Assembly: GCF_026262505.1 (NCBI RefSeq)
Contig: NC_067206.1
Span: 11,923,507-11,987,506 of the forward strand
Length of the DNA: 64,000 nucleotides
Source: Trichomonas vaginalis G3
Lineage: Eukaryota > Parabasalia > Trichomonadida > Trichomonadidae
Reading direction: 5' to 3'
The position numbers were made by a program, and so were the translations under genes. This document shows positions 21,385 through 30,919 of the stretch, one piece after another (position 1 is the first letter of the stretch; every line of letters starts with the position of its first letter). The notes beneath the pieces were generated by a model. It saw only the letters and a program-made list of their open reading frames with translations. It did not search any database and was not told the origin of the DNA.

Positions 21385-23227
21385 CCCATTAATTCTTTTT
21401 GATATTACACATTAAGCTAACCAACCACACCAGTCATTTTATTTATATAGCTTTTATCCGTAACTTTTTTAAAGGATTTCAAATAATTTACTTTTTCAAA
21501 TATTTACTAGTTAATATCTCAATCAATTTATCCTCTTATTTATATTTTTAAAAATTTTCATCTCCATCACCATTCAATTTGGAATCTCATTTTTAAAATA
21601 TCTTAATATAATCAGAATTTTATTAGTAGGTTAAAATATTTGCGAATATTAATTATTGGATCAAAGCTTTCATACGATTACATTAATTTTTTTAATCGAA
21701 ATTCTATTTCATTACTACTCAATTTTAAATCATAGCAGCATTAATAGCTCATCTACTTATATTCCATCATAATGTTATTTTATTCAATTTTTATATATCT
21801 GATTTTCATATTTTTTCAAATTCTGTCGCAAAATCTTTAAAATTGTTATATTTCCTTACAACACGGTTAATATAGTATTCTCCTTAACTTGTTTAAATGC
21901 AATTTTGCAATATTTGGAAATGATCAAAATATCCTAATGTAAACGTTTGCTCTTAGAATTCAGTGTCATAGTCGATTGTTTCTAACAAATTAATCTTTTT
22001 TGCATTGATTTTCGAAGTATTGCATTTTCATTACGGCCAAATCTGCTCTCTTTCATTAGATTGATAGCTCACAATAGTTCTTGTAATCAGAGAGGAAATA
22101 TCTTACGAAATATACCTCTAAATTTTCACTTTATAGATAAATGTTATATTTTTCCGTTACTCGATTATTGTCCAATAAAACCACAATCATATTAAACTTC
22201 GTCCAAAATAAACAATAAAGAATAGTTTTTAAGTTTCTTAAACGGTTTATGAAGGTTCATATTTAATCGATTTTTTTACTTTCAATTCATGTATCTATAG
22301 TTCGTTAGTCTATCATCCCTTCATAAATTATCTGCAAAGAATTTTGTAGAATCTCAACTCTGTGAGGAACTACAATAAATTGAAAAGTCATTTTGTGATA
22401 TTAAAATCCAATATATTATTCTTTCTAATACATATTAATAATATCTTGAGATGTAGGACACTATATATATACTTTCAAAAATCTTATATGTTTATTAGTT
22501 ATTGAGATAGAAGCGATTTAATTCTTTGAAAATCGACGAAAAGTGCCATATTCATAAAATTATAGGGTATTATTTTATTCAATCTTATTAAAAGGAATTG
22601 CTGGTTACAACATATACAATCGTGTTTTGTAGATCTAATCAATAATTCCTTTTAGAAAGTTTAAAAAACATTAGATGGAATGTGAATGAGACTCAATAAG
22701 ATTAAGTTTAAGTAATCAGAGTTTGAAACTTGGTAAAAATGGGGCAATTCTAAACCATATATTGGATTAATCTATTGGTGCGCCCACGCCCATAAAAAAA
22801 TCGACTAGAACTGATAATGACAATTAGTCAAAACTTTTAAAATTGTATCTGTAAGCACTAAAAACAACCATTGACTTATCAATATTTGATATCAGGCATC
22901 GCTAGTTAAAACGAATAAAAAAATTTAATGCAACAAATAAATGTTTGTATAATAGATAAAATTGATATAACTGTACAAAATTGTTTTAACGACATTATGG
23001 TTGCTTTTGTAAACTTCAGAAATAATTTCAATGCAATTAGCAGATCATTACAAATATAAATAAAGTTAACTGCATTATTATTTTTTCTGACTAATGTACG
23101 CATTATTTTTTCTGAAAATTGAATGATTGTCAAAAAAATGCACTCGAAATTTTTGAAATTAGCTTATTATACTATACACTAACTAAAAATTAAAATTAAC
23201 AAAAACTTTTTTCTGAATAGAATTTTA
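21385..23227. other. Long AT-rich region without a gene
   Basis: The first 300 bases are C-over-G skewed and pyrimidine-rich on the plus strand. No coding region, RNA gene or repeat is supported up to the RhoGAP gene. The promoter of that gene presumably lies within the last 100 bases. Confidence 0.5.
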
Positions 23228-24607
23228 ATGGAAGAAGAACAGCAGGAAGCTGTACAAAACGAAACCCCCCAGATTCCAAAAAAGGGACCTCGTGTTCATA
23301 AAAGAAATAAAGATAATATCAAGCTTGAAAAGAGCAAAGAATATTATTCAAAAACAACTTCAATGGGAGACCTAATCAATCCAGACAAAGAAATGTATAT
23401 GCCAGGCACAGGTATATTCGCTCCACCTTTACCTAAAAACTTTAAAGAATACCCTACTTTCCTTGATTTCGCAAATTCCCGACTTTCCGAAGTTAAGAAA
23501 GGAGGAATGTTCGGCAAGAAATTTTCACCTAGTGAGGTTATAATCTGTTCCATGGACCCGCTTAAAACATCTCTTCTGATTTCAAACAAAAAAATTGGTG
23601 CCCAACTCAATGAACTGCTTCTTACATATATTAAGGCCAAAGCCGATGAAGATGGAAAGAAAGCTTTGAAAGAAATCTACGATTTGATCAGAAAAGATGA
23701 AGAATTGATTGATGAAACATTTCTTCAAGCCATGAGGCTCACAAACCAGACACCAGATGAATTCAGCCGCAAGACATGGCAGGCATTCATGTTTGTTTGC
23801 ACAATTTTCCCTGCATCAAAAGATATCAAAGGAGTTGTTTATAATTACATCGAATCCAGATGTCATGACACAGATCCCGTATTACAAAGCATGGCACAGT
23901 TCACTTACATTAGATATGATGCTAGAACACCTTCAGAATCCGTTTTAGAATTTGATGACGAAGCAATTCCACTTGACGAGATTATTGACAACTTACCGAA
24001 CGATGTTTTTGAAGGAAATCATTATTCCTGTGTTTCAATCTACGAAATGATCTGGTCTCAGTCGAGAAATGAAAGAATCCATTATCCATATCCTATTTAC
24101 CTCAAACAAATTACAAATAGGATGGTAGAATTAGGCATATTGAAGACTGAGGGCTGTTTCAGACTCCCTGGATCAAAATTAGCTTATACAAAGGCACTTA
24201 AAGAATTATATCACAACAAATGCGAAATTTCATCACTTACGATTAATGATTTGGACTCAATGTTCAAGGCATGGTTCCGTGCTCTTACAGAACCTCTCAT
24301 TCCAACCGGATATTTCGATGAATTTCTTGAAAGCGTCAAGAATGAGAAATACATCGAATTTGCAGAGTCATTACCAAGAGTTAACCGTGATACATTGAAA
24401 TTCCTCGTTGGTTTCTGCAAGAAGATTACTGCTGCAAATGAATACACAAAAATGTCTTCCCTCAACGTCGCAATCTGCTTCTCTCCAAATATTGTCAGTC
24501 CTCCTAAGTCCAGAGTATTGGAAACACAAAGGGGCGCTGAATATGCAAAAAGTTTCTTGATTTATTTGGTCGACCATTGGAATACAACCGATATTTATAC
24601 AGATTAA
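23228..24607 (+). CDS. MyTH4-RhoGAP protein
   Basis: The 459-residue product has a basic N-terminal 100 residues. A MyTH4-like helical domain follows (about 110-240: KALKEIYDLIRKDEELIDE, TWQAFMFVCTIFPASK, YIESRCHDTDPVLQSMAQF). The C-terminal RhoGAP domain (about 265-455) carries the arginine finger in EGCFRLPGSK and the family motif LNVAICFSPNI. RhoGAPs switch off Rho-family GTPases, and a MyTH4 domain binds microtubules or myosin-like partners. The pair occurs together in ARHGAP39/Vilse-type proteins, so a role linking actin and tubulin is a fair inference. The first ATG after an in-frame stop is used. Confidence 0.9.
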   Translation: MEEEQQEAVQNETPQIPKKGPRVHKRNKDNIKLEKSKEYYSKTTSMGDLINPDKEMYMPGTGIFAPPLPKNFKEYPTFLDFANSRLSEVKKGGMFGKKFSPSEVIICSMDPLKTSLLISNKKIGAQLNELLLTYIKAKADEDGKKALKEIYDLIRKDEELIDETFLQAMRLTNQTPDEFSRKTWQAFMFVCTIFPASKDIKGVVYNYIESRCHDTDPVLQSMAQFTYIRYDARTPSESVLEFDDEAIPLDEIIDNLPNDVFEGNHYSCVSIYEMIWSQSRNERIHYPYPIYLKQITNRMVELGILKTEGCFRLPGSKLAYTKALKELYHNKCEISSLTINDLDSMFKAWFRALTEPLIPTGYFDEFLESVKNEKYIEFAESLPRVNRDTLKFLVGFCKKITAANEYTKMSSLNVAICFSPNIVSPPKSRVLETQRGAEYAKSFLIYLVDHWNTTDIYTD

Positions 24608-25068
24608 ATAAAATTTAAATTTATTTTGAGATTTTACCTTTCATTCAGAAATATTCCAAAATTATATAACTAAGTTAACAACAAATTATTATGATTTCTG
24701 TGTGTAGCTTGTCAACTCTTAATTTGGTTCCTTTTGTAGCAAATACAGAATTAGATTAAAATTATTTCATAAATTCTATTGCTTGAGTTCAGCATTCAAC
24801 TATGAGTAACTATTATATGCGCTCAATTATCAAAAGCTCTTCTACATTATTCAAAATTAAATGAAATTCTATTATTTCATAACAATTCCAATGAAGGTAC
24901 AATTAACAAGCTGATATATACTCCTATACTTCCAATAATAACCTATTGATATGAGTAATTTGTATCATATTCGGTACAAAGCGATCTTTTCTTGATCCAA
25001 AATATATAATGTCAAATTTTGTTCTCCATAAACGTGACAATTTTTGATTGAAATTTTATTTTTGATTT
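24608..25068. other. Intergenic region
   Basis: AT-rich spacer between two plus-strand genes. CGTGACAATTTTTGATTG lies about 35 bases before the next ATG and may be part of its promoter. Nothing else is seen. Confidence 0.4.
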
Positions 25069-26151
25069 ATGATGGATGGATCATCTGACTCCAGCGATGA
25101 TGATCTCATTATCATATCTAACAAACCTCAAAACACACGTAATACAGGAAGAAGGACTCGGCCAGCTCGAAGAGGAAATACAAATACTCAGAACTCACCA
25201 CCGCAGAATAGAATTACTCCATTTGTATTAGATGACAGTTCAGAATCAGAGGAAGAAAGTCAACAACCTCTTCCTCAACGAGAGCAGAAAGAACAAAATC
25301 AACAACAAAATTCTCCTCAAAATGATGCTATTCCAAAAACATTTGTATTAAGTGACGACCAAGAAAGTGAAAACAGCTATAGCCATCCTGACAGATTAGA
25401 GAATTCCCCTAAAATTGAAACAAAAAAAGAAATAATTTCTCCGATAGAACATGAAAATGAAATACATAGCGAAATGGAATTGGAATCACAACCAAAACAC
25501 CATTCTGAAAAGAAAATGGTAAAAAAGAAGAAAAAATGTCTACGGTCTGAATACGTACAAAAGCTTTTGAGCCGGCCCTCTACAATATACAGGGTTCATC
25601 GTTATAAAATCCGTGGAATTAGTCAGCGATTAATTTACCAAGTTTTTAAGAAAAATGAAGTTTTATATACTGCCAAAGGCAAAAGTGTCGTAGTTTCTTT
25701 GCTTAGAATACAAAAGGGTGAAGAGGCCCATCTCAGCTCGCCTCAGTTTGACGCAACAATCAAAATCGAAGGCTGGCTCGAGAAAAAGTTCCAGCTGTAC
25801 ACAGGAGACGGGGAATCAAGTGAGCCAATAATGGTTATTGATATGCATCCAGGAAGCGCTTCTACAACTCGATTTACAAATTTAATTTATTGCGCTGACG
25901 AAAACCTTCAACAGATGATGCCAATTAAGTCTAGAGAGCCTATATATAACGAAACTAAAGGAACGTGGCAATTAGACTTTCTTGGAAAATTTGTTCTAAG
26001 ATCTGTGAAAAATGCCATTATAGATGGAAAAGGACATAGCAGGCTATTGACAATTCGCAAAATAGCCAATGAGGATCTTGAATTAGAGACTACTGTTGAA
26101 ATGGATCCTTTATATATTTTGAATTTCGGAATAGCCGCGTTTATGGTTTAG
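25069..26151 (+). CDS. Tubby-like C-terminal domain protein
   Basis: Of 360 residues the first 170 are disordered, with acidic clusters (SSDSSDDD, LDDSSESEEE, LSDDQESE), Gln runs and a basic patch (KKMVKKKKKCLRSEY). The C-terminal half matches the tubby fold: the first strand YRVHRYKIRGISQR, then REPIYNETKGTWQLDFLGKF and VLRSVKNAII, which resemble the conserved tubby segment ending in SVKNFQ. The final hydrophobic helix is LYILNFGIAAFMV, equivalent to the PLQAFAIAL helix. Tubby domains bind phosphoinositides and help deliver membrane proteins to cilia. That role is plausible here but not shown. An ATG follows immediately at 25072 as an alternative start. Confidence 0.8.
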   Translation: MMDGSSDSSDDDLIIISNKPQNTRNTGRRTRPARRGNTNTQNSPPQNRITPFVLDDSSESEEESQQPLPQREQKEQNQQQNSPQNDAIPKTFVLSDDQESENSYSHPDRLENSPKIETKKEIISPIEHENEIHSEMELESQPKHHSEKKMVKKKKKCLRSEYVQKLLSRPSTIYRVHRYKIRGISQRLIYQVFKKNEVLYTAKGKSVVVSLLRIQKGEEAHLSSPQFDATIKIEGWLEKKFQLYTGDGESSEPIMVIDMHPGSASTTRFTNLIYCADENLQQMMPIKSREPIYNETKGTWQLDFLGKFVLRSVKNAIIDGKGHSRLLTIRKIANEDLELETTVEMDPLYILNFGIAAFMV

Positions 26152-26602
26152 AACCAAATATTTATATGTATATTTTCTATTTTTTTTGTAAATTTTCTAT
26201 AATATAATATTCAAAATTCAATTTTTTATAAATTTTTTATCTTCAGGTAATCAAATATACTCAACATGATAATTTTGTCAAGCCACACATTGGAATCGGA
26301 TTGTTTTAAATCACTTTGAACGAATAAATTGCGCTGGATAACTAAATTTCATATCCAAATGAAGTGCAATAACTGGCTGTGATTCCTAGATGAAATACAT
26401 TAATATAGCGTATTGCAATTTTATTTTCTCTCAATTGAAAACAAGATTTTGAGAAGGAATCATTCAAATATTTTGAAAATAAATTTTTATGATACAAAAA
26501 ATTTGATGAAAAATATTCATTAAGCTTAATGAAATTGATTTTTAATGTTAATCTAATCAAAATTTTGGCTCACTCAAAAGTGACTTGGCCTGACGATAAG
26601 CA
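26152..26602. other. Intergenic region
   Basis: AT-rich spacer. The only notable site is the AAAAGTGACTT element just before the eIF1 gene. Confidence 0.4.
26576..26586 (+). promoter_or_regulatory. Candidate upstream motif AAAAGTGACTT
   Basis: Identical 11-mer to the one at 2688-2698, here 16 bases before the eIF1 ATG. Function inferred from recurrence. Confidence 0.35.
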
Positions 26603-26938
26603 ATGGATAATAGTGACCTCGTTCCTAATTTCGATGATATAGAAGAAAAGAAAGCCTCAGTAGTTGCACCAAGTGTTAAGGATCAAATCCATATTCGTAT
26701 CCAACAGCGCTCTGGACGCAAGTCTTTGACAATTATTCAGGGACTTCCAGAAAAACTCGATCTTAAGAAAGTACTTTCCTATTTCAAGAAGCGCTTTTGC
26801 TGCAACGGCAATATCATTGCAGAAGAGAATGAGCCAAAAGTCCTTCAAATTACAGGCGACCAACGCCAAAACGTCGCAGAATTCTTAATCAATGAGAAAA
26901 TCGCACCAAAGGAAATGGTAATCATTCACGGTACTTAA
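26603..26938 (+). CDS. Translation initiation factor eIF1 (SUI1)
   Basis: The 111-residue protein has the full SUI1 fold: IHIRIQQRSGRKSLTIIQGL is the conserved basic loop and first strands. KLDLKKVLSYFKKRFCCNG gives the helix and turn, LQITGDQRQNVAEFLI the second half, and VIIHGT the canonical end. eIF1 sits on the 40S subunit and enforces start-codon selection. Length and order agree with eukaryotic eIF1, and the short acidic N-terminus supports the ATG chosen. Confidence 0.96.
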   Translation: MDNSDLVPNFDDIEEKKASVVAPSVKDQIHIRIQQRSGRKSLTIIQGLPEKLDLKKVLSYFKKRFCCNGNIIAEENEPKVLQITGDQRQNVAEFLINEKIAPKEMVIIHGT

Positions 26939-27412
26939 AAATATCTTTCTATTCTAAATACTATAAAATTATTATTTTTAAATTTACCAAAATAATTAGG
27001 TGTCAATATTCCTATGCATAAATCTTCGAAAATCGAATAATTTCAGAATATTAAGGTTTCATATGCATACTTTCTGAATTTTGAGATCGTATTTTGAGTA
27101 AATAGAAAATTCAACTTATAGGCAATAATTAGGTTATGTTAATAGAGCTTTTTCATCCATAATATTTGGTATTTTTTCTATTGTAGTTGAATTGCCAATA
27201 TTATTTTTGACGTGAGGCGACAAATGTGAATATTGAATAGACTTTTACTGTCACTCCCAGTAAATTCTAAGACAGCGATGCATAAGTTTGGGAGTGAAGG
27301 CACTTCTTAGTTTAAGTACTAATAACTCTTTATATAACAAGAATCATATGAAATTTCCTATAGTAATAGTACCCATATGGGCTCATGTATATAATTGATA
27401 TATTCGCTCCGA
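26939..27412. other. Intergenic region
   Basis: No supported feature. AT-rich, with a slightly GC-richer stretch near 27.2-27.3 kb that has no open frame of note. Confidence 0.4.
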
Positions 27413-28207
27413 ATGAAAACTAAACAATCTTGTAATTTAGAGAACACTAAATTTATGCAAAAATTGGAAAAAAGTGACAATATTACCTTCATGCCCTTTT
27501 CTACTCAATTGAAAGAAATCCTTGTGAAGGTGATGACAGAATTGATCAATCATCCCATTACAGGAAAATATAAGAAGCTATCATCAGGTGGAAAGGGTAA
27601 AGGCAAGTTAAAATTAATGTTCTCAACGCAAAGAGTTCAAGACGATACACTTGATTTAGATACTGTTAAAACTAAACTAGACGAAGGAAAATACGAAACT
27701 TTAGAAATGTGGAAAGCAGATATTGATAAAGTTTTTAATACTTCTCTTCCATCACATCTTGACGATAAACCTAACATGAGAGAATTCAGAAAAGGCGCTG
27801 TTCAATATATTTTAGAAGAAAAACTACGAAATCTAGAAACTGCAGATATGAACTCTTGGGCAGAAAAGATTATTAAAATACGCCGCAAAATGCAATCATT
27901 AGCAGAAGACCCTCCCGTATATGTTCAAAAATGTATTCCATCACTCTGTAACATTAAATCTTTCAATGAAATGAACGTATTAACTCAACACGAAATTGAT
28001 TGTTTCATACAAGCTTCTGAAAAGCTTTACTCTGAGCAGCATCATAGGAATATGCTCAATATTATTCACGATGAAGAACCTAATTTAGAAATTAAGCAAG
28101 ACAATGTTATTTTAGACATTAATCGTTTGCGTTTGACAACCATTTATAAGTTAATTGAATATATGAAAGACGCTTTAGAGAAGCAAGGAGATCATTATCC
28201 TGAATAA
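27413..28207 (+). CDS. Bromodomain-like protein
   Basis: From the ATG at 27413 (MKTKQSCNLEN) the protein has 264 residues. Residues 35-140 follow the bromodomain plan: a first helix LKEILVKVMTELINHPITGK, a ZA-loop equivalent, then the characteristic LDLDTVKTKLDEGKYETLEMWKAD. A helix with IDKVFNTS in place of the usual NAxxYN comes next, then a long final helix. The acetyl-lysine-binding Asn is not obvious, since the sequence reads FNTSLPSH, so binding to acetylated histones is uncertain. The C-terminal 120 residues are helical and unassigned. The frame is open slightly upstream but without an ATG. Confidence 0.6.
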   Translation: MKTKQSCNLENTKFMQKLEKSDNITFMPFSTQLKEILVKVMTELINHPITGKYKKLSSGGKGKGKLKLMFSTQRVQDDTLDLDTVKTKLDEGKYETLEMWKADIDKVFNTSLPSHLDDKPNMREFRKGAVQYILEEKLRNLETADMNSWAEKIIKIRRKMQSLAEDPPVYVQKCIPSLCNIKSFNEMNVLTQHEIDCFIQASEKLYSEQHHRNMLNIIHDEEPNLEIKQDNVILDINRLRLTTIYKLIEYMKDALEKQGDHYPE

Positions 28208-28903
28208 TTTTTGTAATATAAATTATCTTTTTGTAATGTAATTAAAGATATTCCGCGCTATCGTCACTACGACGACAAGCATAAATAGTTTTTTTTGCCT
28301 TGAATGCGGCACATTGACTAACAAAAGATGAGTATTCTATCTTGTTGGTTGCCATACGTTATTCTTGAAGACATTTTCTGTGTAATTCTGCCAGATTGGC
28401 GTAATACTCTAAAAATCTGACCAAAACATGACCCTCTACCCATGCTTCACCATAGAAACATGATGGATAGACACTCAAAAATAAATATCAGCATAATGAT
28501 GCCTCATATCTAGATAGTATAATATACAAATATGAGCCAAATCCGAGAGGGTCGATCATGATTTTATAACATATTTAGAATTTCATTTTCTCAAAATCCA
28601 GTCATATATATGTACATGTTACTTTATGTTCATGATACCAAAATATAAAAAGATTTTTTCATCCGAATCTGATAACAATGCAAATAACACTCATTGTTGA
28701 AATACTGATATTTTATTATTAGATCTATGTAGAAGCTTTTTGGATAGATTTTATAGAATACTGCCAAAATTAGATATCTAGATTATTCACTTTTTCTATG
28801 GTATTTAGGGGTTCGAGTTATAGTGTAATGAGAAGATCTATCCGAAATATATTTAATATTAGGAATTGCAAGACGAATTGATGATATATCAGAAATCATC
28901 ATT
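28208..28903. other. Intergenic region between convergent genes
   Basis: AT-rich. It includes an imperfect hairpin near 28.32 kb (ACTAACAAAAGAT with ATCTTGTTGGT). No gene is supported. Confidence 0.4.
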
Positions 28904-29677
28904 TCATTTTAGCTGAGAGTAGCCAGTGTGTGTTTTAGCTGGCATGAGAACTTTCTTAGAAGATTTCTTTTGTTGCGAATGAATTCTTTTTTTAATATCA
29001 AATCTTCTAAATATAGGAATGTTGAAGAAAAATGTGTGATATATTTCATAACAAAATATTTGGTTGTCTTCATTTAGTGAAAAAATTCCTAAATAGAAAG
29101 GGAATGCCTTTTTCAGTGATTCTTCTGTATAGAAATAGAAATAACTTATTTTGCTAACGCCGATATCATAACCCCTCGGATAGTCATCTATATAATGTAT
29201 TGTTTCTAAATTAATATTGTCTGGAAGATCAATATATTCAAATCGTGTAATTGAAAATTTTATGTCACCTTCAGCATCCATGAAAGTTAAACGCATCAGT
29301 AAAATTTTTAGAGATTTGAATTTCGGAAAATTTAAATAACATTTAAAATAGCCAATAGTTTCTCTATCAGATTCTCTTATGATTGGGACAAGTGCAATTA
29401 CATTTTCAGTAGCATTAAGGTTATAACTCACTGCAAGATTGAAGTAGTTAGCACGCTTTATTGGAAATTGAAGCTGATCTTTCAGTGAAATGAACTTGTT
29501 TTCCGTGATTGGAGTCATTTGTTGAATAAATTGTTGTTTAAGTTGACGATTTGAAATATAACGGCATTCCAAAGGGAATATACGATTCAAATAAGATGGT
29601 TCATTTTCAACATCAGGTCTAATAAATGACAGGTCATACTTATCTTTGTATGTAAAAAAACTGCGTAATATTTCCAT
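28904..29677 (-). CDS. Hypothetical protein, with an inverted partial copy nearby
   Basis: A complete 257-codon frame starting MEILRSFFTYKDKYDLSFIR. The product is rich in aromatic and basic residues. It has no signal peptide or obvious membrane helix and ends in a basic Ser/Lys tail (HSQQKKSSKKVLMPAKTH). I recognise no domain. A decayed copy of its last third lies about 1 kb away in opposite orientation (30297-30586), so the gene belongs to a duplicated family. AAAAGTGGC, a near match to the AAAAGTGACTT motif, lies about 25 bases before its ATG. Confidence 0.65.
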   Translation of the reverse strand: MEILRSFFTYKDKYDLSFIRPDVENEPSYLNRIFPLECRYISNRQLKQQFIQQMTPITENKFISLKDQLQFPIKRANYFNLAVSYNLNATENVIALVPIIRESDRETIGYFKCYLNFPKFKSLKILLMRLTFMDAEGDIKFSITRFEYIDLPDNINLETIHYIDDYPRGYDIGVSKISYFYFYTEESLKKAFPFYLGIFSLNEDNQIFCYEIYHTFFFNIPIFRRFDIKKRIHSQQKKSSKKVLMPAKTHTGYSQLK

Positions 29678-29789
29678 CCTTTTAATAAAATTTTGCCACT
29701 TTTGTTCAGTGAACGAAAAAAGCCGATAGTCGATTTTTTTTTGAAAATTCCTAAATGGGAATAGTGAACTACTTAATTAATACTTAGAG

Positions 29790-29870
29790 ATGAACCGTAC
29801 TGCATTAATTGAACTCTTGCTAGGGCTATTAGTTTGTTATGCTTTGAACTTATTATATCAGACATTTTAA
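29790..29870 (+). CDS. Possible 26-residue membrane peptide within a dispersed repeat
   Basis: ATG at 29790 opens a 26-codon frame, MNRTALIELLLGLLVCYALN and six more residues, which is a single hydrophobic helix. The same DNA recurs inverted at 62.92-63.30 kb, where the matching strand also encodes a hydrophobic stretch (VYIVLLPGLMLIIFNYIKIG). Conservation of hydrophobicity despite DNA divergence hints at a short membrane protein, but the frame is too short to be sure and the two copies differ in length. Confidence 0.3.
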   Translation: MNRTALIELLLGLLVCYALNLLYQTF

Positions 29871-30107
29871 GTAAATAAATATTTTATATCATGAATGTAG
29901 AATAAACTACTAATAACGATGTCATTGAAATTGATTAATCTATGTAGCTCAAAAAATTACATTTGAGTACACTTTTTCAACGAATTAACTGCAAAATCTC
30001 AATAACGAAAAAAAGTAAAAATTAGTTTTGTAATGACTATTCATATGCAGGATTCACAGTGTTTTATTCAAATTTAATAAGAATATGAACAAGCTATTTT
30101 GGTTACT
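29790..30107 (+). repeat. Dispersed repeat, copy 1
   Basis: This stretch is found again in inverted orientation at about 62925-63305. Shared landmarks are GTAATGACTATTCATATGCA (with differences), GATTAATCTATGTAGCTC and TGCTTTGAACTTATTAT. I judge similarity at roughly 80% by eye, with insertions in copy 2. No terminal repeats are visible. Confidence 0.7.
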
Positions 30108-30224
30108 TCAAACCAATAGTGGAAAAGTGACATTTATCACAAATTCTATTCTCAAAATAAATATGATCTGTCATTTATTACATGTTGAAAAAGAACCGTC
30201 TTTTGTACAATTAATAACGGTGAT

Positions 30225-30268
30225 GTCATGACGTAAATCTCGCAAAATTGAAAGGTTTACGTCATGAC
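30225..30268. repeat. Perfect 13-bp hairpin
   Basis: GTCATGACGTAAA (30225-30237) and TTTACGTCATGAC (30256-30268) are exact complements around an 18-nt loop. It sits just left of the decayed gene copy. It could be a protein-binding site or the trace of a small transposon end. Confidence 0.7.
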
Positions 30269-30296
30269 GCCAACTGGCTATTAGACCGATAACATT

Positions 30297-30586
30297 AAGG
30301 GACTTATTGAAGACTATCCAAGGGGTTATGATATCGGCCTTAACGATATATGTTATTTCTATTTCTGTACAGAAGAATCACTGAAAAAGGCATTTCCTTC
30401 CTATTCAGGAATTTTTTTCTCGAAATGAAGACAACCAAATATCAGAACATATTTTGTTATGAAATATATCACACATTTTTCTTCAACACTCCTATATTTA
30501 GAAGATTTAATATTAAAAAAAGAAATCTTCCATGAAAGTTCTCATTCCAGCTAAAACACACACTGGTTACTCTCAGCTGAAATGAG
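30297..30586 (+). pseudogene. Decayed inverted copy of the C-terminal part of the gene at 28904-29677
   Basis: The plus strand repeats the last third of the neighbouring gene, from DYPRGYDIG through YFYFYTEESLKKAFPF and CYEIYHTFFFN to PAKTHTGYSQL. It has changes of frame in the middle, a short insertion, and a stop before the tail. DNA identity is high, about 85% by eye, so the duplication is fairly young. There is no start codon or promoter, so it is not a working gene. Confidence 0.85.
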
Positions 30587-30919
30587 ATGCTGATTAACAA
30601 TGCCATTCTGGGACAGTTTGCTGTGTTTGAGCAAGGAACGATGCGTTTCTGCTAATACCACAATGACTTTGGAGAGAAAATGAAATAATATCTTTTGTAT
30701 AAAATGGAGTTCTAAAAAAAAGTTGTGCTTGAATAAATCTTATATGAAGTGCATTTTCAAATGGATATAACAACTTGTAAAATTATGAAGCATTTGGTTC
30801 TAGAGGAACCTAACTTGACTTTTTTTTTCAAGTGAGAATTGCTTTGGGCTTTTGAGGTTGTGCTTTCGGCCTATTTCGGCTATTCACTGCTAACAGTTCT
30901 TATAGGTAATGGACTCAAT

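Noticed and set aside
20934-21392. A 152-codon frame with three identical 44-residue repeats
   Set aside because: The 132-bp unit is divisible by three and lacks stops in one frame. Both DNA arms are symmetric hairpins, so structure and not coding explains it.
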